This document shows positions 34,197 through 44,198 of a stretch of 64,000 bases of DNA, piece after piece. Made by a program: the position numbers and the translations under genes. The stretch is from Chrysoporthe austroafricana (lineage: Eukaryota; Ascomycota; Sordariomycetes; Diaporthales; Cryphonectriaceae). The stretch's first letter is position 1, and each line of letters opens with the position of its first letter. Under the pieces are notes generated by a model. It worked only from the letters and a program-made list of their open reading frames with translations. It did no database searches and was not told the origin of the DNA. The stretch lies in NCBI GenBank assembly GCA_001051155.2, contig JYIP02000008.1, forward strand, positions 186,001 through 250,000. The letters are read 5' to 3'.

Positions 34197-35641
34197 ATGG
34201 CGCGGGTGTACGCGGACGTCAACCAGAACATGCCCAGGGCATACTGGGACTACGACAGCGTCAACATCAGTGAGTCTTGTCCATCCTGACCACCGCAGTA
34301 GCTCGTGATAGTCGTCTTGGGTTGTCGTGCACCTGCCTTTCTGCCTGTGATTTTGGCTAACATCTCTTCTTGATGCAGGTTGGGGCATGCTGGAGAACTA
34401 CGAGGTGGTCCGCAAGATCGGTTCGTGACCCCCCCCCCCGAGGCGACCTACGAAGATCCTACCGCAGACTTCTGACATGGACTTATGCACACAGGCCGTG
34501 GGAAGTACTCCGAGGTGTTTGAGGGCATCAACGTAGTCAACTACCAGAAGTGCGTCATCAAGGTGCTGAAGCCCGTCAAGAAGAAGAAGATCAAGCGCGA
34601 GATCAAGATCCTTCAAAATCTGGCAGGAGGACCGAACATCGTAGCGCTGTTGGACGTGGTCAGGGATTCGCAGGTGATTAAAACTTCCTCTGACAGCCTC
34701 CGCTTTGTCCCCCGTCCTGATTCCCCCGACAATCACGGCGAGGAGGGAAAGGGCAACATCCAGACCTCGGACTAGAACTACGTTTCTGATGGCGAGATCA
34801 TACAGAGTAAGACGCCGTCGCTGATCTTCGAATACGTCAACAACACCGATTTCCGCAGCCTCTACCCCAAGTTCAATGACTTCGACGTCCGCTTCTACAT
34901 CTCCGAGCTCTTGAAGGCGCTAGATTACTGTCACAGCAAGGGCATCATGCACCGAGATGTGAAACCTCATAACGTTATGATCGATCATGAGAACAGAAAG
35001 GTGACATGCCCCTGACCTTCTCCGTGTCCCTTCTCCCCCTTTTGCATCGCTGACTCTTCTTAGCTGCGTCTGATTGACTGGGGTTTGGCCGAGTTCTATC
35101 ACCCGGGAACCGAGTACAATGTCCGTGTCGCCTCCCGTTATTTCAAGGGGCCTGAGCTACTCGTGGACTTCCAGGAGTACGACTACAGCCTTGACATGTG
35201 GAGCCTTGGCGCCATGTTTGCGTCTATGATCTTTAGGAAGGAACCCTTTTTCCACGGAAACTCAAACTCGGACCAGCTTGTTAAGATCGCCAAAGTTCTC
35301 GGCACGGACGAGCTCTTCGACTACCTCGACAAGTACGAAATCGAGCTCGACGCTCAGTACGACGACATCCTCGGTCGCTTCCAAAAGAAGCCTTGGCACA
35401 GCTTCGTCAACGCTGACAATCAGCGCTTCGTCAGCAATGAGGCTATCGATTTCCTTGACAAGCTACTACGCTACGACCACCAGGTATGTTCCCCCGTCTT
35501 CACTTGTTCATGCTGTACTGACGGATGCCACAGGAGCGGTTGACCGCCAAGGAGGCCATGGCTCATCCCTACTTCAACCCCATCCGCGACGAGGCCAACC
35601 TCCAGGCCTACCTGAACGGCGCACCTGGTGTCGTCAACTAA
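34197..35641 (+). CDS. CKA1: Casein kinase 2 catalytic subunit alpha
   Basis: Six exons: 34197-34269, 34379-34420, 34495-34673, 34806-35000, 35064-35483 and 35534-35641. Every junction keeps phase, giving 338 aa, the usual CK2 alpha length. Kinase motifs: glycine loop [13 protein letters not shown]-like lysine in CVIKVLK, basic cluster [13 protein letters not shown] (the CK2 substrate-recognition and nuclear signal), [14 protein letters not shown] catalytic loop (here HRDVKPHN), DWGLAEF in place of DFG as is special to CK2, the [15 protein letters not shown] activation segment, and [21 protein letters not shown]2 is a constitutively active Ser/Thr kinase for acidic sites, with a beta subunit not found in this window. 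Intron 2 contains a C11 run next to its donor. Intron 3 has a possible second acceptor (see findings). Confidence 0.96.
34429..34439. repeat. Homopolymer C11 in CK2 intron
   Basis: Eleven consecutive C, starting 8 bases after the intron 2 donor of the CK2 alpha gene. Confidence 0.95.
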
Positions 35642-36474
35642 GCAGCTGTTGCAAGCACACACGTTCTTGATGGTATGAATCGCCATTTGATCTGCTTTCT
35701 TGGGCCCTATTTAAGGCTCTCGAGACTTCTGAAGATACCCGAGGACAACGTCTTCTTCTGATAGCAAATCCATGACATGGTCATTTTCTCAATCTTCGCT
35801 GCAACGGCGGTGACTGGACATGGGTGATGGTGTTAGACGTTGGAAGGCAGCATGCCAATCTGGGGTGGAGAGGCGGTCGAGGGGATCAGAGCGGCCCTGT
35901 CCGTCGACTTGTGACCGGAGAGATGAAGGTCAGGCGTGCGAGACAAGCAAGCATGAATGCTCAATCCGGCATATTGAAACTGTTGGCGTTTTCTCGAGAG
36001 GCGGAAAGGATGTGATTTCTTTGCGTCTTTCGGTAGGAGTGAGCGGAGCTTTGCATAATTGGTTTCATGGGTGCGAATACGTGTTTCCTCAGGCTCATAC
36101 CGTATGACGACTAATATGACACGGTTTACTGACATTCCTCTGCCCTGTCTGCCTCTTCGAAAGCATGGCCCTGCCCGCCCACCGGGGGGCTAACCTTTGT
36201 ATAATATTCGAAGCTTCGCCCGTCGAAGTCTCAACCATGAAGATGCTGCTCCTGATACGTTCTGCCCTAAAATCTTCACTCGGCGTGAAGGAGCTGTTGC
36301 GCCTTGTTATAATAGATGATTTGTCCTTATACTAAGGTCCATGACGAACCCGATCCCTCTCTATACTATCCACAGTCCAGACCATGTCTTTTTGAAAGAT
36401 GTTGACAGAGTCCGCCATATACCCTATCCTGACAGAATGTCTATCCACGTTCTTGCCCGGAAACTTCCTGCAGC
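35642..36474. other. Convergent intergenic region, CK2 alpha/Scm3-like
   Basis: 833 bp between two stop codons; no gene recognised. Confidence 0.5.
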
Positions 36475-38952
36475 TCACATGCAAATGAAGCAAAAGTCCC
36501 TCTCACAGCTCCACCCATCCTCGCCACACCTCCTCTTCGTACCGCCAGGCGTCTGTATCACCGACCCCGTCGGACTCGCCGGCCTGCCCACGCCGCCACT
36601 TTCGACCTCACTATTCCGCCGCACACGGATGACGCTCCGTGCCAGACTCTTGCTCTTCTTCTGCTTCTTCCTCGCGCCGTCTCCCGTTGTTCCGCCCCTG
36701 GCCAGGCCTGGTGTGTCCTTAGCCGGAGTCCTGAACTTGTCCGACTTGGTTGAGTGAGGACCGAAGAGCAGGGAGGCGCGCTTCTTCTTGTTCGGCTTCT
36801 TAGCGACGGTTGAAGGGAGGGATCTGGCAGACAAGGAGGGGCTGGAGAGGCGGGGAAAGAAGGGTCGATGGACCAAGATGCGGTGGTGACCCGAGGGCGT
36901 GAAGTCGGACAGGTTGAAGGAGATCTCGTCTTCGTCGTCTTCGGCATCGGACAGGAGAGAAATAAGGCTTGCTGTTGTGGCGGGGGTGCGGGTGCCCAGC
37001 TTGGGCTTGGCCTGGGGTGTTGCAGGCTGTGCTGCCGGTGGGGCCTCCGTGTGGACGGATTCCAGTCGTCGTTTCTTGGGTACCGTGTCCTCCGCAGCTG
37101 GCGCCGAGCTATCAAGCTCGACGGAGGGGCGACGCTGAGAGCTGCTGTGCCTGCGAGCACGGGGTGAAGGCGAGTGCTCGGCCTCATCTACCTCCGTAAC
37201 CTTTGGCTGCTTGCGTTGTAAGCTGGCCTTTTGCGGACCTGATTCTTCACTCTTCTGCTTCCAAGACGACGGCTTCGGTGCATTAGGATGAGCGCCCTGC
37301 TCTGTTCGCAGCGACTTCTGCTCTACTGGCTGCATGACATTCGTTTTGTCTTTTCGTGATCTTCCTCGAGGACGCCGCCATACGTGGGCATCCGGCTGTA
37401 ACACTGTCCGCTCGCTTTGCTGCTCCGCTGAGGGTATCTCTTGAAAAGCAGGCGGTTCCGGGACTTCTTTCTGCGACTCGACCGGTCTTGCTAGTTCTGA
37501 CTGTAGCCTGATGATTCGCGTCCTCCTGGGCAGCAGAGTCTCTTCGTCTGAGAACATGAAGTCCGGATCCATAACGTTCCTCTCAAACTTCTCTTCTGTT
37601 TGACCTTTGCTTGATTGGCCTGTTTCTTGGCTGCCACGCTTCACCGTAGAGATTTTCTCAAGCTGGCTCATGACCGTATCTCCGCCTGTAGCCTCGATAC
37701 TTCGGGCTGGTGGCTCCGCAGTTGTGCTTTGGCCAACTCCGAAAGTGTCTTCGGACTCGCGAGCTTCTGATTCAGACTTGTCCTTATCAATCATCCTCGT
37801 CGCCCTGATATCCACAAAAAGCCGTTGCCCAGCTGGCTTATTGACATCGGTCCCTGTGACGTCCAAGAACGCTTCAAGGTCACTATCATCCCAGAGAGTT
37901 TGGTCGCTTGGCGTCTGTTGCCATACATTGCCGTCGTGCCCGTAATTTTTCTGAATTTCGTTTTGATGGGTTTTCTCCGTCTTCGATGGCTTTTCAATAC
38001 CTCCGCTTCGTCTTCCCTGTTCGCGATTCTCCGAACGCCTCGCTGCTGCAGGTTCTGCATGATCCTGGCCCAAAGGAGACGGTTTCCCTGGCGATCTGGC
38101 AATCCGCATCTTTCGAATCGAGGGCGGCGTGTCCGGTATGTTCTCTATTACCTCTTTAATCAACTCGTTGTGGCTGGTATCGTTGCAAGGGCTGCTATCG
38201 ACTGCAGGAAACTTGCGCCTGATCAGTGGTGACTCCTCACCCTTGAGGATATTGCCGGAATTACCCAGCAAGACATCCTCGTCATCCGCATCTCGACTCT
38301 GTGGCCTCGGCAGGGATTTTCTCACCACCTTCCTTGGGGCCTGGCTCTGCGTGTAGCTGTCTCTGAGGAATGCAGATGGTGGTAGCTCAGGGGCTTGCCA
38401 GTTTGGGTCGGCGCTCATAGGGGGCCCAAAGCCCAATGAAAAAAATGACTGAGATGGCACCATGTATGACGCTCCATTGGCGAACAGCGAAACCAGTTGT
38501 GGAGGCCCTCCCGCTCCCATCTGCGGAAAACTCAGTCCTGGTCCCTGCCATGGATCTCTTGGCGCTATCACGGCGTCAGACCCAAGTCCATCGTCCATGG
38601 CCTTGTTCTCCTGCTCGGAGTATCCTTCGTCCTCTGACGTCAAGTCCTCGTCTTCATCGCCGTCACCGACTTCCGTAATGTCCAATGATTGTAAGTGCCC
38701 GTTGTCCACCACCACTTCGCCCGTCATAATGTCGATCTCATCGCCAATTCCCTCGAAGTCCCTCTCATACTTGGCGAAGATGCTCTCAAACCTGGACTTG
38801 AGCCTATTCGCAGCCCGATCCCTCCCCTGTTGCAGTTGAACGTTGGGGTCCCTCCTTCGATTGAGCTCATCTGGCCCTATAAACAGCTCGTCGTCCTCCT
38901 CCGTATCGGTGTGAGGACCGCTGACCTTCCTGCGTTTCGCAGGTGGCTCCAT
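36475..38952 (-). CDS. SCM3: Scm3-like centromere protein (CENP-A chaperone)
   Basis: A single 825-aa frame from ATG 38952. It begins MEPPAKRRKVSG, a basic nuclear-signal-like stretch. Residues about 25-95 hold the part I recognise: DELFIGPDELNRRRDP, then ANRLKSRFESIFAKYERDF and GDEIDIMTGEVVVDNGHL, which matches the Scm3 signature in filamentous fungi. The rest is long, disordered and Ser/Glu/Lys-rich, with several SP/TP sites. The last 20 residues form a Cys cluster (RRCGEDGWSC..DFCFICM). Scm3/HJURP loads the centromeric histone H3 variant. The identification rests on the short N-terminal motif, so it is moderate. It shares a 326-bp divergent promoter with ATG6. Confidence 0.65.
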   Translation of the reverse strand: MEPPAKRRKVSGPHTDTEEDDELFIGPDELNRRRDPNVQLQQGRDRAANRLKSRFESIFAKYERDFEGIGDEIDIMTGEVVVDNGHLQSLDITEVGDGDEDEDLTSEDEGYSEQENKAMDDGLGSDAVIAPRDPWQGPGLSFPQMGAGGPPQLVSLFANGASYMVPSQSFFSLGFGPPMSADPNWQAPELPPSAFLRDSYTQSQAPRKVVRKSLPRPQSRDADDEDVLLGNSGNILKGEESPLIRRKFPAVDSSPCNDTSHNELIKEVIENIPDTPPSIRKMRIARSPGKPSPLGQDHAEPAAARRSENREQGRRSGGIEKPSKTEKTHQNEIQKNYGHDGNVWQQTPSDQTLWDDSDLEAFLDVTGTDVNKPAGQRLFVDIRATRMIDKDKSESEARESEDTFGVGQSTTAEPPARSIEATGGDTVMSQLEKISTVKRGSQETGQSSKGQTEEKFERNVMDPDFMFSDEETLLPRRTRIIRLQSELARPVESQKEVPEPPAFQEIPSAEQQSERTVLQPDAHVWRRPRGRSRKDKTNVMQPVEQKSLRTEQGAHPNAPKPSSWKQKSEESGPQKASLQRKQPKVTEVDEAEHSPSPRARRHSSSQRRPSVELDSSAPAAEDTVPKKRRLESVHTEAPPAAQPATPQAKPKLGTRTPATTASLISLLSDAEDDEDEISFNLSDFTPSGHHRILVHRPFFPRLSSPSLSARSLPSTVAKKPNKKKRASLLFGPHSTKSDKFRTPAKDTPGLARGGTTGDGARKKQKKSKSLARSVIRVRRNSEVESGGVGRPASPTGSVIQTPGGTKRRCGEDGWSCERDFCFICM

Positions 38953-39278
38953 TGTGACGTCGTCGCCTAGACAAGGCTGATTGTGCTTGTGAAGGTGAAG
39001 TTAGGATAAGCTTGATTGGGACGCGTCAAAGACGCGCTACCCAGTAAGATTCTCTGAGAGACCCTTGTCTCTGGCCATAGGGCTGAATGGGCCCGCTGTG
39101 GGGCTCCGAGGCCAGGGGCAGGCAAGCCCCTGTTAGCGCACTAAGTGTCTATCACATTCACCTTGTGCTGTCCTGCTGATAACGTCAGGTTGTCGACATC
39201 TGTCCACAGCACCGTCGCTGAGCCCCACGATCTACCCGTCGCCAACAATGTGCAAGCTGCTCAGACATCATAGCCAAT
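38953..39278. promoter_or_regulatory. Short bidirectional promoter, Scm3-like/ATG6
   Basis: 326 bp separate the two start codons, so both genes must be driven from here. No clear TATA box is visible. Confidence 0.5.
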
Positions 39279-40825
39279 ATGTATTGCCAGAAATGTCGAA
39301 CGCCCCTCAAACTGGACAGTTCCCTTGAGGACCTGAACCCAGCAGCATACGATCTACTCGTTGGTGAGTTGCGTTCGTGCCGGACCATTTCTCCCTCCTG
39401 TCCTCGAGCTCATTGTTCGTAGCAGCATCGTCGCAGCCAACTTCGAAACGCTCCATGTCGTCTCGACTTTCGAACCCTCAAGACCAAGCTAGGAAATCCC
39501 TCTACGACCGGGTCTCGAAGAACGCCGGCCCCGCCATGTTTCGAAGGTCAGCGGGCGGTCTACGCCCCAGTGAGGGACAGCAGCGCGACAACCCCGGCAT
39601 GTCCTTTATATACCTCACAGAGTCGCAAGTCGTTCCCCCAGCTCGGTCACACAGCTATGCGCCGCCTCAGTCAGCAGCCGAAGACATTGCAGCGCCCGAA
39701 TACGACGATCCCAAGTCTCGAGAGATGGAGAGGATTACCAAGTTACACGAGATCCTGTCTGCGCGATCGGACATTGATCACCCTGTTTGCGTCGAGTGCA
39801 CGGAGATGCTGGTCGAGGGCCTACAGAAGAAACTGGAAGCAGCAAACAGAGAACGGGAGGCATACGTCGGCTACTTGAAACAATTACAAGCAGATGCGCC
39901 CACAGACGAGGAGCTCAAGGCGTCGGAGGAGTCGCTAAAGAGGACGAGAAAGAGCGAGGCTGAGGCACTCGACCTTTTGAAGAAGCTGGAACAGGAGAAG
40001 GCACAGCTGAACGATCAGATACTAAGGCTGGAGGACGAGTCGAAACAGCTAGACGCGGATGAGGAGCAGTTCTGGAGGGATCGAAACGCCTTCGCCATGA
40101 AGCTCACCGACTTTCAGAACGAGCGTGACAGCACCAACTCGAAATTCGATCACGATTCCCGCCTGCTAGAGAAGCTTCAACGTTCGAACGTCTACAATGA
40201 TACCTTCTGCATCAGCTTCGATGGGTACTTCGCAACCATCAACTCATTAAGACTTGGTCGATTATCCAACAGGCCTGTCGACTGGCCTGAGATCAACGCG
40301 GCGTGGGGTCACGCGCTCCTGCTCCTAGTCACAGTTGCCGATAAGCTTGACTACAAATTTGAAGGCTACGAACCCGTCCCAATGGGATCAACATCCAAGA
40401 TCATCCGCTCCGACCCCGTCTCGCCCTCCTCCAGCCGTCTGGGCGTGAGGAACGCCCCACCGCCTGCGCCAAAAAAGCACGTCCTAGAACTCTACTCTTC
40501 CGGCGATATGCCCCTCGGTCTCACATTCATGCACCGCAAGTTCGATAATGCCATGGTGGCCTTTCTAGAGCTAGTCCGGCAGCTCGGCGTGCTCGTCGAG
40601 AAGCGGAGCGCGAGTAGAGGCGACGATGCGACCATACTGACACTGCCGTACAAGATCGAGGGCGACAAGATCGAGGACGTCAGTATCAAGCTTGGCCTAG
40701 CCCAGGATGACAGTTGGACGAGGGCTTGCAAGTTGACACTGACTTGCTGCAAGTTTCTACTGGCCTGTTCCAGTAATCTGACTATTGATAGGGTCGGCCG
40801 CGGGAATAACGGCAATGCGGCTTGA
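39279..40825 (+). CDS. ATG6: Beclin 1 homologue Atg6/Vps30
   Basis: Exons 39279-39363 and 39426-40825; the 62-bp intron (donor GTGAGT) ends in TAGCAG, so the acceptor could be 3 bases earlier. The protein has 494 aa (495 with the alternative). Exon 1 encodes MYCQKCRTPLKLDSSLEDL, the N-terminal CxxC of fungal Atg6. A disordered BH3-region counterpart precedes FIYLTESQVV. The region HPVCVECTEMLVEGLQKKL starts a coiled coil (about 155-280). The evolutionarily conserved C-terminal domain includes NVYNDTFCISFDGYFATINSLRLG, VDWPEINAAWGHALLLL, DYKFEGYEPVPMGSTS and LELYSSGDMPLGLTF. Atg6 is the shared subunit of Vps34 PI3-kinase complexes I (autophagy) and II (endosomal sorting). Confidence 0.95.
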
Positions 40826-41163
40826 GAGTAGGGTTTCCATTGGGTTCAGGGGTACTCAGATGACTAGATACCGGCGTTGGCGTTGGGAGAGAACCATATA
40901 CCACGGGCAGCATAGGGCTAGAATTTGATCTCGTTCATGATCTACCTCCAACCCAACACGGAAAGGCGTTAGTGTCGAGGTCAGTCGGTTACAAAAGGGG
41001 CATTCTGAATGATTTTCCCGAGTCTTCATTTCCACTGATGGTGATTTTGAGAGAAGAGTTGATTGTTTCATAGCAACAGGCGTACTCTCGACTCGAAAAT
41101 CTAGAGAACGGACTTTCTGCAGCCACCGTTGGCACATTGTCATAAAATGAACGCTGCGCCTGA
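40826..41163. other. Convergent intergenic region, ATG6/hydrolase
   Basis: 338 bp between stop codons; nothing recognised. Confidence 0.5.
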
Positions 41164-41982
41164 TTACTCCCCCGTCGCCGCTGCAGCCTCCATCAGAAAC
41201 GCCGCTGTCTCCTCTGGCTTGCTCAACATGGGACTGTGCGAACTCAGAACCTCCCGTACCGTGACGTCCGCCCCTTGCTCCCTCGCGTCATTGACCATCC
41301 ACCGCTGCGCCTCAATCGGCAGCGTGTGATCCTCTGCAGTCACGAGATACCACACTGGCACATCCCTCCATCCGGCATACGCATGCTCGCCTCCCTCAAA
41401 CAGGCTCTTCAGGCTATGTCTCCTCAATCTCTCAGTCCACGCTCTTCCCTCCTCTGGTGGCAGATCATGGTAGAACAGCTCCGTCGGATCCGCGACCAGC
41501 ACCGCGAACCCGCTCTCCTCGTCAGCCCGCCACGTAGGCGGCGGCTTCCCGTCCAGCATGCCCATGAAGCTCATACCCGTGCGGTTGAACCCCGTCGCCA
41601 TCAGCGCCAGCCCCACCACCTTCCCCTTCGACGAGTCCCCGTCAGGGCGGGCGCGTGAGGGCAGGCCCTGGATGGCGGACTCGCCGACGTGTCCGCCGTA
41701 CGAGTGGACCCCGACAATGACGTCGCGGCCTGCGTTGGTCTCAGTCAGAATGGCGGTGCGCACAGCGTCGATGTCGTTGAGGAAGGTGGCGGAGGGGTCA
41801 CCGGCTGTGGAAGGGAGCGTCACGGCTACGGAAGAGTACCCGTTTTGAGTGAGGAGGCTGGTGACTTTGTCCCAAGTGTTTGCTCCATGCCAGGCGCCAG
41901 GGACGAGGATGAAGGTTGGTTTAGAGGGCATTGTTGTGAGGGACGAAGGAAAGTTGGCGGGATTGGACGTATTGTCGCCCAT
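41164..41982 (-). CDS. Alpha/beta hydrolase (esterase-like)
   Basis: A single 272-aa frame from ATG 41982 (MGDNTSNPANF); an in-frame GTG upstream is not used. The fold signature is clear: FILVPGAWHGANTWDKV (oxyanion loop), a YSSVAVTLPST strand, the nucleophile elbow VGVHSYGG with Ser, the acid TAEDHTLP with Asp, and the catalytic His in SSHSPMLSKP. It matches the fungal/bacterial salicylate-esterase (EstC-like, Abhydrolase_6) group of small soluble hydrolases. There is no signal peptide. Substrate unknown. All three catalytic residues are in place. Confidence 0.85.
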   Translation of the reverse strand: MGDNTSNPANFPSSLTTMPSKPTFILVPGAWHGANTWDKVTSLLTQNGYSSVAVTLPSTAGDPSATFLNDIDAVRTAILTETNAGRDVIVGVHSYGGHVGESAIQGLPSRARPDGDSSKGKVVGLALMATGFNRTGMSFMGMLDGKPPPTWRADEESGFAVLVADPTELFYHDLPPEEGRAWTERLRRHSLKSLFEGGEHAYAGWRDVPVWYLVTAEDHTLPIEAQRWMVNDAREQGADVTVREVLSSHSPMLSKPEETAAFLMEAAAATGE

Positions 41983-42674
41983 TGACCGGCTGTGCACTGA
42001 AGGAAGAAGTCACAGCAGCAGGTGTTGGTTCAAAAGCATTGGGCTTTATGCGTTATTTATTGTCTATTTTGACTCGACTGTATTCATTGTCGTTTCCCTA
42101 TAACTCGTGGCTCAGTAAGACACGGGAATTCCCGGTCTCAGCGACAAGGAGGTGGCAGCCACTATTCATTACAACCACCCGATTAGTTCACTAATTAGTT
42201 AATTTGTAGGGATAGTCGAATTTGTCTTTCCCTTCCGCTTTCTTGGAAGAAAGGCGGCTTGAGCATCTGGCCGTCTGACCCGATCCAGCCCGATGCCCGG
42301 ACAGAAGCGGCTGGGCTTCGGCAGCGTGGTCGGAGTTTTTTAAGTCGTAGACGTTCTTCAGAATGATTTTTCTCTTCAGAACGCGAAGTCGATCCATTCC
42401 TCTGATTAGTACCCCTTCATTTTCCTTCGTTTTTGCCTTCCCACTTTGAACAAATATCCCAGTTAATTACCGCGAATCTCTCAAAATCACTTCGTGCCTG
42501 GTACTATACAACAACATTCTTGATGCCGAGGCTGTGTCGCGAAGAATTTCATGCTGCGCAAAGTCACTTGAACAGTTCAAGTCTCATTTGTCATTCCCTA
42601 ATGCGGCCGTATTCCTGATCATTGTCTTCATCGATGTTGTCTTTCAAGCCGGAATTGTCCGGATCGATAAAACA
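41983..42674. other. Tandem intergenic region, hydrolase promoter
   Basis: 692 bp, AT-rich, between the start of the hydrolase and the stop of the next minus-strand gene. No gene recognised. Confidence 0.5.
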
Positions 42675-44198
42675 TCACTCAGCCTGCATACCCCCGTCCA
42701 AGTTGTGTGCAGCGCTTTGGTCTGTCCATGGAGTGCCCGAAAAGCCATTGCAGCTTGTCCAAGTCCCCTGATATACCATCAGGCCAGCAGCACCTTGAGC
42801 ATGGACCAATGCCTCCCACGGCTGCAAGAACTCCATTGTTGGCAGAAAGTGTGCGATCAGGAGCCTGCTGAATCCATCAGGGACCGTGTGCGTATCCCCA
42901 TCAGAGATTTCAGGCTCGGTTTGCAGCTCGACCCAAAAGCTGGCATCCGCCCTCGAGAGTTCAAAAAAGAGCTTTAATGTGCCGTTGTCTCTGAACAGAG
43001 AGAGGAGGTTTATCTTGAGCCTTTTGATATTTGGCATGTGCGGCAGCAATCTCGCGAGAGCCAGTAAGAATTCTGATACGACCTCGGGCTTAGACGAGGC
43101 GTCATCGTTGAAGATACCTTTCATATCCAAAACACGTAGATGAGGCCATACTGCCTGGCGATTCGGGCTGTTGTGTTCGGTATCCCAAGATAGGCGCAGA
43201 AACTTGACGACGTCGACGACATGGTGCAAGGTCAGCTTCTGTAGACGTTGGCTGAACATGAAGATCGATGTTGTCAGAGAGTGGAAGAGTTCTGTGCAAG
43301 CGTCGAAGTCGCTTTTCACCATGAACCACGCAAATATGCTAATCCCGGCGTCGAAGCTCGACGCGAGCTCCAACTCAGTCGTCTTATGAATACCAGACAT
43401 GTCGTCCCGCTTCTCCAGTCCGTGTATCGAATCTAAATCCCGGTGAGTATGATCCAATGTGTTCGAGGGTACCTAGGTAGGCAGCGGTGGCTTACGAATG
43501 GCTTTTTGAATCGTGTCAGCCCTGAACATACTCAAGTCAAGCGTCATGCCGCAACTCGTTGCATTCGGTGCGCGCGTGAGAAGATCTAGAGATGAGTCTG
43601 GGTGCAGACGGAACTCGGATCTAGACATTCGGTGTGTAATGAACCCACCGATGACTCCCACATTAGGCAGGTCGGCGAAGTCGCATTTGATGGGCGGGTG
43701 TACGCTAGGATCGCAATCAGGGTAGCTGCTGTAGTCAAACCAATATTCCACCTGGAGCAGATTTCCTGACGCGTGATCTGAGTTGGCATCCGAGTCAACT
43801 GTCCAGGTCTTGAGAAAGTGGTAAAGCCTGTCGAAATTGTAGGTGACGACGGTCTGTAGGTGGTTGCAGCTCTCGGAGACAGGATACAAATCTGAAGCAT
43901 CAAATACAGGATCACACATGTTCATGTCTACCCTGGAGTAGATGATACTGAGGATTCCACGCCGTCGACCCACGCATATTCGTGCGAGGTCTGGCAGGTC
44001 GAAGACAGTGACGTGCAGGGACTTGAGGGTGTGCTTTTCCACTGTTATTTGCCATGCTCGATCGACAACCGCAAAGTCCGCCGCATTTGTGCAGAGGATT
44101 TCGGGCACAGCTCTCTCGGCAATCTTTAGACGCAGCTCGAAAGGGAGGTCGCGGTATCGATGGAAGTTAACTTCGGGCTTATGAGTGTTGGTGGTCAT
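42675..44198 (-). CDS. F-box/2EXR-like hypothetical protein
   Basis: Exons 43496-44198 and 42675-43432; the 63-bp intron (donor GTAAGC, acceptor TTTAG) joins QKAI-H-SIHGLEK in phase 1. The protein has 486 aa. The N-terminus HRYRDLPFELRLKIAERAVP has the DLPxELRLKI pattern seen in fungal F-box-like and 2EXR proteins. The rest shows scattered leucine-rich and beta/alpha stretches (LKSLHVTVFDLPDL, WPHLRVLDMKGI, LPHMPNIKRLKI) suggestive of irregular LRR-type repeats, as in F-box substrate receptors. No catalytic motif. Such genes are numerous and fast-evolving in Sordariomycetes. Role in ubiquitin ligation is only inferred from the N-terminal pattern. Confidence 0.65.

Noticed and set aside
34674..34775. 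Short C-terminally truncated CK2 product by reading through intron 3
   Set aside because: The frame ends in TAG inside the intron and would lose the catalytic loop; splicing restores a full kinase.
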